DNA of 64,000 bases. Source: Borreliella yangtzensis (GTDB lineage: Bacteria; Spirochaetota; Spirochaetia; Borreliales; Borreliaceae). How positions within the stretch are numbered: position 1 is the stretch's first letter; each line of letters opens with the position of its first letter. Positions 59,361 through 64,000 of this stretch are shown one piece after another. The position numbers and the translations under genes were made by a program. Where the stretch lies: contig NZ_JACHFG010000002.1 of the NCBI RefSeq assembly GCF_014201775.1, positions 1 through 64,000 of the forward strand. The letters are read 5' to 3'. The notes under the pieces are model-generated. The model worked only from the letters and a program-made list of their open reading frames with translations, did no database searches and was not told where the DNA came from.

Positions 59361-59634
59361 GTTTTTGATCATTCATCATATATAAAATTTTATTATAAAC
59401 ATCTTCGATTATTTCAAAATTCATTACAACTTCTGTAAGTTCATTAGATTTTATAGTTCCTATTATGTTGTCATTTTTTGTTAGATCGTCTCTTTTAACT
59501 AAAGAATTGCTGTCCACTAAAATTTTTATTCTCGTTATGTCTTTGTTTATGTTTTTGATATTTTTGATTCCTCCAAAGCATTCTACAATGTGCTCTGCTA
59601 CTTTGATTTTATTTGTTTTTTCTAAATCCATCAT
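59356..59634 (-). CDS. Small PTS EIIB-like protein without the phospho-cysteine (BB0367 position)
   Basis: 92 residues matching the glucose/sucrose-type PTS EIIB fold: an N-terminal VAEHIVECFGGIKNI helix, then the segment that normally reads C-x-T-R-L. Here it reads Asp32-Ile-Thr-Arg-Ile, so the phosphorylated Cys is replaced by Asp. The rest is short and lacks an EIIC partner. It may be regulatory or vestigial. The start ATG lies seven bases after the aminopeptidase stop; the AAGGA site overlaps that stop codon, so the two are co-translated. Confidence 0.75.
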   Translation of the reverse strand: MMDLEKTNKIKVAEHIVECFGGIKNIKNINKDITRIKILVDSNSLVKRDDLTKNDNIIGTIKSNELTEVVMNFEIIEDVYNKILYMMNDQKQ

Positions 59635-59641
59635 AGCAATT

Positions 59642-61018
59642 TTATTCCTTATAGAAAGCTTTATATGCTAAGTAAGCATTGTATAAATCAAATTTAGAAG
59701 TTATTTCCATTGGAGAATGCATGCTTATAACAGCAGGCCCCATATCTATTGTTCTTATTCCATAGCTAGCTAAAAATTTAGCAACAGTTCCCCCCCCCCC
59801 TTCTTCTACTTTTCCAAGTGTTGCTACTTGCCAGGCTATATTTTTTTTATTTAATAATTGCCTGATATAAGAAACAAGCTCTGCATCAGCATCGCTGGCC
59901 ATACTTTTTCCACCATGTCCTGTGTATTTCATTATGGGTATACCATAGCCAAGTTTAGGAGCATTTTGTTCGTCATGAACTGAGCTAAATAGTGGGTTTA
60001 TTGCTGCACAAACATCAGCGGAGATGCTTTTTGAATTCCAAAAAGCTTTTTGAACGTGAAGATTATTATATTCTGATTTTTTAATTTTAAAGATCATGTC
60101 AGAAACAAAATATTCAAGATATCTTGAGTCTAGTCCAGTTGAACCTGTTGAACCAATTTCTTCTTTGTCTACAAGAAAGCAAATCGCTGTTTTGTTTGGG
60201 ATCTCTTCAAGATCAAATATAGATTCTAGTGAGGTGTAAGCGCATATTTTATCATCTTGTCCGTAAGCACCAATTAAAGCTTTGTCAAATCCGACATCTT
60301 TTGCTGTTCCTGCGGGTACTATTTCGATTTCTGATGATACAAAATCTTCTTCTTCTATGTTATATTTTTCTTTTATTAGTTGCAGAGTTGCTAATTTAAC
60401 TTTATCTTTTTCTTTTGTTTCGATTGGCAGGCTTCCAATTAAAATTTTTAGATTTTCTCCTTCAACAATTTCATCTGATTTTTTATTTCTTTGTATTTTT
60501 CTATCAAGATGAGGCAAAATGTCGGGAATTACAAATACGGGATCATTTTCATTATCGCCAATATTGATTTCAACCTTTTCTCCATTTTTTAAGAAAATCA
60601 CACCTCTTATTGAAAGGGGTATAGATAACCATTGATACTTTTTTATTCCTCCATAATAGTTGGTTTTAAGAAATGAAAGTTCGTTTTCTTCAGAGATTGG
60701 TGAAGGTTTTGCATCAAGTCTTGGTGAATCTGTATGAGAAACAATTAAATTCATTCCATTTTCAATAGGATTTTTTCCAATAATAGCAAAAGCAACAGAT
60801 TTTTCTCTACAGGTATAAAAAATTTTATCGCCTGGCATTAAATTTTTTTTCTCTTCAGCTTTAAGAAATCCTTTTTTTTTTGCTTTATCTAGGGCATATG
60901 ATGTAACTTCTCTTTCTGTTTTAAATTTACTTATAAATTTTTTGTAACCTTCGGAAAAATTGAAAATTTGGGTTTTTTCTTCTTCGCTTAAAGATATCCA
61001 TGGATTTTGTTTTTTCAT
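59642..61018 (-). CDS. M18-family aspartyl-type aminopeptidase
   Basis: 458-residue zinc aminopeptidase of the M18 family (BB0366). Visible motifs are SHTDSPRLDAKPSP (metal His/Asp), GSTGSTGLDSR preceded by DKEEIGS (catalytic Glu), GHGGKSMASDADAE, and the C-terminal MGPAVISMHSPMEI. It acts in the cytosol in peptide use, consistent with an auxotroph that imports oligopeptides. The coding strand contains an 11-base G run near codon 407 that encodes a Gly4 segment (VEEGGGGTVAK). The EIIB-like gene follows after seven bases. Confidence 0.94.
   Translation of the reverse strand: MKKQNPWISLSEEEKTQIFNFSEGYKKFISKFKTEREVTSYALDKAKKKGFLKAEEKKNLMPGDKIFYTCREKSVAFAIIGKNPIENGMNLIVSHTDSPRLDAKPSPISEENELSFLKTNYYGGIKKYQWLSIPLSIRGVIFLKNGEKVEINIGDNENDPVFVIPDILPHLDRKIQRNKKSDEIVEGENLKILIGSLPIETKEKDKVKLATLQLIKEKYNIEEEDFVSSEIEIVPAGTAKDVGFDKALIGAYGQDDKICAYTSLESIFDLEEIPNKTAICFLVDKEEIGSTGSTGLDSRYLEYFVSDMIFKIKKSEYNNLHVQKAFWNSKSISADVCAAINPLFSSVHDEQNAPKLGYGIPIMKYTGHGGKSMASDADAELVSYIRQLLNKKNIAWQVATLGKVEEGGGGTVAKFLASYGIRTIDMGPAVISMHSPMEITSKFDLYNAYLAYKAFYKE
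59790..59800. repeat. 11-base C:G homopolymer inside the aminopeptidase gene
   Basis: Eleven C on the plus strand, hence eleven G in the coding strand, in a genome that is strongly AT-rich. It encodes GGG GGG GGG GG within the segment VEEGGGGTVA. Loss or gain of one base would truncate or extend the last fifth of the enzyme. Confidence 0.95.
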
Positions 61019-61087
61019 TAATAAGACCTCCTATTTTTATTCTAACATTTTAATTATTTTTAAAGTGTGTACAAAATAAATTATTTA

Positions 61088-61117
61088 TTGTAAACTTACC
61101 TTTAATTTAAATATTAT
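61088..61117 (+). promoter_or_regulatory. Candidate sigma-70 promoter of the LA7 gene
   Basis: TTGTAA (61088-61093) and TATTAT (61112-61117) are 18 bases apart. The pair lies about 26 bases before the ATG, with AAGGGAG as the ribosome-binding site at about 61130. The region upstream is AT-rich and shared with the divergent aminopeptidase gene. Confidence 0.4.
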
Positions 61118-61142
61118 GAATAAATCATAAGGGAGAATTTTT

Positions 61143-61730
61143 ATGTATAAAAATGGTTTTTTAAAAAACTATTTAATGGGGGTTTTATTTTTTTTAATAA
61201 TTGGGTGTACTTCAAAAGATAGCTCAAGTGAGTATGTTGAAGAACAAGAAGTGGATAGCTCTTCTAAACTCGATGATGCTTCTAAAATAGATGAACACAC
61301 TATTGGTCATGTTTTTCATGCTATGGGAGTAGTTCATTCAAAAAATGATCGAAAAAGTTTGGGAGAAAATATAAAGGTTTTTTATTTTTCTGAAAAAGAT
61401 GGATACTTTGAAACAATACCTTCAAAAGAGGATGCAAAATTAATAGTTTATCTTTATGATAATATTTATGCAGGAGAAGCTCCAATTAGTATCTCTGGAA
61501 AAGAAGCGTTTATTTTTGTAGGGATTACCTCTGATTTTAAAAAGATTATAAATAGTAATTTGCATGGTGCGAAAAGCGACCTTATTGGGACTTTTAGAGA
61601 TCTTAATATTAAAAATTCAAAATTGGAAGTTACAATTGATGAGAATAATGCAGACGCAAAAACTTTTCTAGAATCTGTTAATTATATTATAGATGGTATT
61701 GAAAAAATATCGCCTATGATGATGAATTAA
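61143..61730 (+). CDS. Lipoprotein LA7 (P22)
   Basis: 195-residue lipoprotein recognised as the LA7/P22 antigen (BB0365). The signal [22 protein letters not shown] has the lipobox IIGC (Cys22). After it comes an acidic Ser/Glu linker ([15 protein letters not shown]), and then a compact alpha/beta domain. The literature places it mainly in the inner membrane and reports high expression in ticks. The biochemical role is unknown. A perfect hairpin follows the stop. Confidence 0.9.
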   Translation: MYKNGFLKNYLMGVLFFLIIGCTSKDSSSEYVEEQEVDSSSKLDDASKIDEHTIGHVFHAMGVVHSKNDRKSLGENIKVFYFSEKDGYFETIPSKEDAKLIVYLYDNIYAGEAPISISGKEAFIFVGITSDFKKIINSNLHGAKSDLIGTFRDLNIKNSKLEVTIDENNADAKTFLESVNYIIDGIEKISPMMMN

Positions 61731-61748
61731 TTTATATTTTTTAATTTT

Positions 61749-61776
61749 TAGGCTTTAATTTTAAAATTAAAGCCTA
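61749..61776. terminator. Bidirectional terminator between LA7 and mgsA
   Basis: A perfect 28-bp palindrome with 14-base arms (61749-61762 and 61763-61776; core AGGCTTTAATTTT) lies between the two convergent genes. Its last bases are the mgsA stop codon. T-rich DNA follows on the plus strand (ATTTT). Confidence 0.82.
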
Positions 61777-62157
61777 TTTTGAAACCAATCTCTCAAGGCC
61801 TTTTATTAAAATTTCCGCTGTTTTTACGTTGGTTGCGAGCGGTACGTTATGTACGTCGCAAAGTCTAATAAGAGCTGACACATCTGGTTCGTGAGGCTGA
61901 CTTGTTAGTGGGTCTCTAAAGAAAAATATAGCCAAGATATTCCCTTCAGCTACTTCAGCGCCAATTTGTTGATCTCCCCCCATGGGGCCTGATTTATATT
62001 TAATAATTGTAAGATCAGTAGCTTGTTGGATTTTGGACCCTGTTGTTCCTGTTGCAATAAGCTTAAATTTAGATAAGAATAGATAGTTTAGTTTGACAAA
62101 ATTTACCAAATCATCTTTTTTTTTGTCATGTGCAATTAATGCTATTTTTTTTTCCAT
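61774..62157 (-). CDS. mgsA: Methylglyoxal synthase
   Basis: Converts dihydroxyacetone phosphate to methylglyoxal and phosphate, 127 residues. It shows [12 protein letters not shown] at the start, ATGTTGSKI, the catalytic [11 protein letters not shown] (Asp62), and [15 protein letters not shown]. All key residues are intact. It shares its substrate with GpsA nearby. AAGGA lies 9 bases before the ATG. It lies downstream of pdeA on the same strand. Confidence 0.96.
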   Translation of the reverse strand: MEKKIALIAHDKKKDDLVNFVKLNYLFLSKFKLIATGTTGSKIQQATDLTIIKYKSGPMGGDQQIGAEVAEGNILAIFFFRDPLTSQPHEPDVSALIRLCDVHNVPLATNVKTAEILIKGLERLVSK

Positions 62158-62254
62158 TAATTTTATTCCTTTTCTAATGTAAAATAATTTTTTGTTGAAA
62201 TTTAATGAAACTTAGTCATTAGTATATTTACGATTTTTTTTCTATTTGTAAAAG

Positions 62255-64000
62255 TTATATTGGTTCTGGTTTGTGCCATAAAAATCCTTGTCCATAGTCT
62301 ATTTCTAGTTCATTTATTTTTTTTAATATTTCTTCATTATATACAAATTCGGCAATAATTTTTATATTTTTTGTATCTGCTATTTTTTTAATGGATTTTA
62401 TTATTACAAAATCTATTTCACTAGAGTTTATTGCTTTTATGAAAGACCCGTCTATTTTAAGTAAGTCTATTGGCAGTGTTTTGATATATGAGAGTGATGT
62501 ATGTCCGCTTCCAAAATCATCAAGTGCTAGTTTGATGCCAAAACTTTTTAATTCTTGAAAATATTTATTTATTATCTCAAAATTTTCAAGAATTCCAGTT
62601 TCTGTTATTTCTAAGCATATATTTTGGAGCGGAATTTGACTTTTTAATAAAGTGTCTTTTAAAAAGATACGAAAGTTTTGGGATTTTAAAGAATAAGGAG
62701 ATATGTTAATTGAGAAAATGTGTACTCCATTTTTTGATACAAAACTTTTATATTCTCTTAAAGCCTTTTTAACCACTAATTGATCAACTTCAACAGTTAA
62801 ATTATATTTATCTATTAAGCTAAAAATTTGATCGTTTGGGATTGGTTTGCCCATGTGATCAAAAAGTCTTGTCAAAATTTCTATTTTAGGTTTTAAGTTC
62901 TTTTTAAGAGGATTGATTTTTTGATAATAAAGAGTAAAAAAATCATTTTTTATTGCTTTTAGTATGTATTGAAAGATTTTATTTTGATTTTTTAAAACCA
63001 CCGCTTCTGGTAGCTCTTCTTTGTATATAATAGGGTTAGATTCTTTGTATTCCGATGATATTTTTGTAGCCATCATTAATTTAGGAATTTTGAATTCTAA
63101 GTTTTCTCGTAAATTTACTTCTATTATTCCGATATTGAATTCAAATATAATAATATCTTCTTTTTTTAATGCCAACATAATTGTTTGTTTGATTTTTTTA
63201 GCAATTGAGATTATTTGTTTTTCACCGCCACTTGTGCATATGATTACTATTAAATTGTTGTGCTTTAGCTTGAAAATATATTCAGAGTATAATGACATTA
63301 TTTTTGAATATATTATTTTAAGTATTTTTATATTAAGCTGTTCTTTATCCTCTTTGTATTCATATTCAGTTGTTAGGGATAGGTCTAAATTAAGCAAATA
63401 TATTCTTTTTTTTTTGTAAATATCCATATGATTTACTAGTAATTTTTCAATTTCTTTGGCCTTTTGAATTTCGTCTTGTGAATCGATAATTTCTAGGTAT
63501 TTATAGTTTGCGATTTCATTCCGGTTTGGTATTTCTTTGATTGTTATTAATTTGTCAATATTGTTTTGAGCAATTGTGCTAATAAATACATCCACATGTA
63601 GTTTTTTATTGTTTTTTAAAGTTAAAAGACAATCGGTTATTAATATATTTTTAAATTCGGGAATGGAATTTGTATGATAACTTAAATCTATTTTTTTTAA
63701 CTTTTCCCAATCTCTAATATCTATGTCGGTTACTTTGATTGTATTTCCAGAAATTTTCATTGGAAGATTAAGATTTTTACTGCCTTTTTCATTTATATAA
63801 ATAATTTCATTTTCGGTGTTTGTGATAATTACTATTTCTTTGATGAGTTCTGATAAATTTAAGAAGAAATCCAGAGTTGTGTTTTTATTATCGCAAAATA
63901 GTTTTTTTTGGTGTATTAAACTTTGTTTATATTCTAATTCGCTTATATCTTTTATTATTTCTATGTGATTAAGTTTTAAATATTCCTTATCGAATTTTTC
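62255..64000 (-). CDS. pdeA: c-di-GMP phosphodiesterase PdeA, N-terminus outside the window
   Basis: Degrades cyclic-di-GMP; known as PdeA (BB0363), an EAL-type enzyme affecting motility and virulence. The frame is open to the window edge: upstream of the internal Met at 63760 it continues without a stop as a PAS-like segment (ITNTENEIIYINEKGSKNL), so the true start lies beyond 64000. A degenerate GGDEF-like region comes next. The C-terminal EAL domain has Glu in KIEILTRL (EIL in place of EAL), NISPYSL, EITETG, DDFGSGH (metal Asp pair), LLKIDGSF, IIAEF and a final GQGF. All metal and catalytic residues are therefore present. It is upstream of mgsA. Confidence 0.93.
   Translation of the reverse strand, partial: EKFDKEYLKLNHIEIIKDISELEYKQSLIHQKKLFCDNKNTTLDFFLNLSELIKEIVIITNTENEIIYINEKGSKNLNLPMKISGNTIKVTDIDIRDWEKLKKIDLSYHTNSIPEFKNILITDCLLTLKNNKKLHVDVFISTIAQNNIDKLITIKEIPNRNEIANYKYLEIIDSQDEIQKAKEIEKLLVNHMDIYKKKRIYLLNLDLSLTTEYEYKEDKEQLNIKILKIIYSKIMSLYSEYIFKLKHNNLIVIICTSGGEKQIISIAKKIKQTIMLALKKEDIIIFEFNIGIIEVNLRENLEFKIPKLMMATKISSEYKESNPIIYKEELPEAVVLKNQNKIFQYILKAIKNDFFTLYYQKINPLKKNLKPKIEILTRLFDHMGKPIPNDQIFSLIDKYNLTVEVDQLVVKKALREYKSFVSKNGVHIFSINISPYSLKSQNFRIFLKDTLLKSQIPLQNICLEITETGILENFEIINKYFQELKSFGIKLALDDFGSGHTSLSYIKTLPIDLLKIDGSFIKAINSSEIDFVIIKSIKKIADTKNIKIIAEFVYNEEILKKINELEIDYGQGFLWHKPEPI

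Noticed and set aside
58911..59372. 153-codon minus-strand frame opposite gpsA
   Set aside because: Antisense shadow of gpsA. The real minus-strand gene there is the EIIB-like one.
1..64000. CRISPR arrays, insertion sequences, prophage or plasmid-type genes
   Set aside because: None seen on reading both strands; all genes belong to conserved chromosomal families or Borrelia-specific chromosomal proteins.

Overview
The window is a chromosomal segment of a Lyme-group spirochaete (Borrelia/Borreliella). The evidence is very AT-rich DNA, the bmpD-bmpC-bmpA-bmpB lipoprotein array, the hk1-rrp1 pair next to a 5S rRNA, the pfs-metK-luxS operon, and a gene order that matches from memory B. burgdorferi B31 loci BB0420 down to BB0363 in inverted orientation. 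BmpA and BmpB differ at many positions from the B31 proteins as I remember them, so a non-burgdorferi species of the complex is possible. I cannot assign the species. This is core chromosome: I see no insertion sequence, prophage, CRISPR array or plasmid-type gene.

Layout. 1-63: 3' end of a 5S rRNA. 0.16-5.6 kb: Hk1 and Rrp1, the only c-di-GMP-synthesising pathway known in these bacteria. 5.6-13.7 kb, mostly minus strand: the porin DipA, adenylate kinase, a TraB-family membrane protein, CheB and CheR, a CTP-dependent kinase-like membrane protein, a membrane protein, a His-Me-finger nuclease and an outer-membrane-like protein. 13.9-18.2 kb: fructose-type PTS and mannose-6-phosphate isomerase, then the surface protein pair BB0406/BB0405. 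18.7-26.7 kb: archaeal-type ProRS, a divergent DAACS transporter, an ankyrin protein and lipoprotein or exported hypotheticals. 26.8-38.7 kb: the information-processing block tRNA-Thr, rpmG, tRNA-Trp, secE, nusG, rplKAJL, rpoBC, rpsLG, closed by a strong terminator. 38.8-43.4 kb: the four bmp genes. 43.5-51.0 kb: a trehalase-family gene, mgtE, a HIT protein, an outer-membrane-like protein, and the minus-strand operon BB0374-pfs-metK-luxS. 51.1-59.3 kb: a membrane protein, gltX-glyS-tyrS, a ClpA-like ATPase and gpsA. 59.3-64 kb: a PTS-IIB-like protein, an M18 aminopeptidase, lipoprotein LA7, methylglyoxal synthase, and the c-di-GMP phosphodiesterase PdeA, which runs off the right edge.

How the genes fit together. 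Synthesis (Rrp1) and hydrolysis (PdeA) of c-di-GMP bracket the window, and a degenerate HD-GYP protein sits between them. Several signalling or transport proteins keep their fold but have lost key residues: the CheB receiver, the HD-GYP protein, the EIIB-like protein, the second ClpA ATPase module and the DAACS transporter. Carbon handling is represented by fruA, manA, gpsA, mgsA and treA. The methyl-cycle enzymes Pfs, MetK and LuxS are translationally coupled. Hairpins that can act as bidirectional terminators lie between convergent gene pairs (manA/BB0406, gpsA/BB0367, LA7/mgsA).

The least explained observations are an 11-base G:C run inside the aminopeptidase gene, a 31-bp palindrome inside rrp1, and an operator-like inverted repeat in front of fruA. 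I found no convincing, wholly new multi-gene system.
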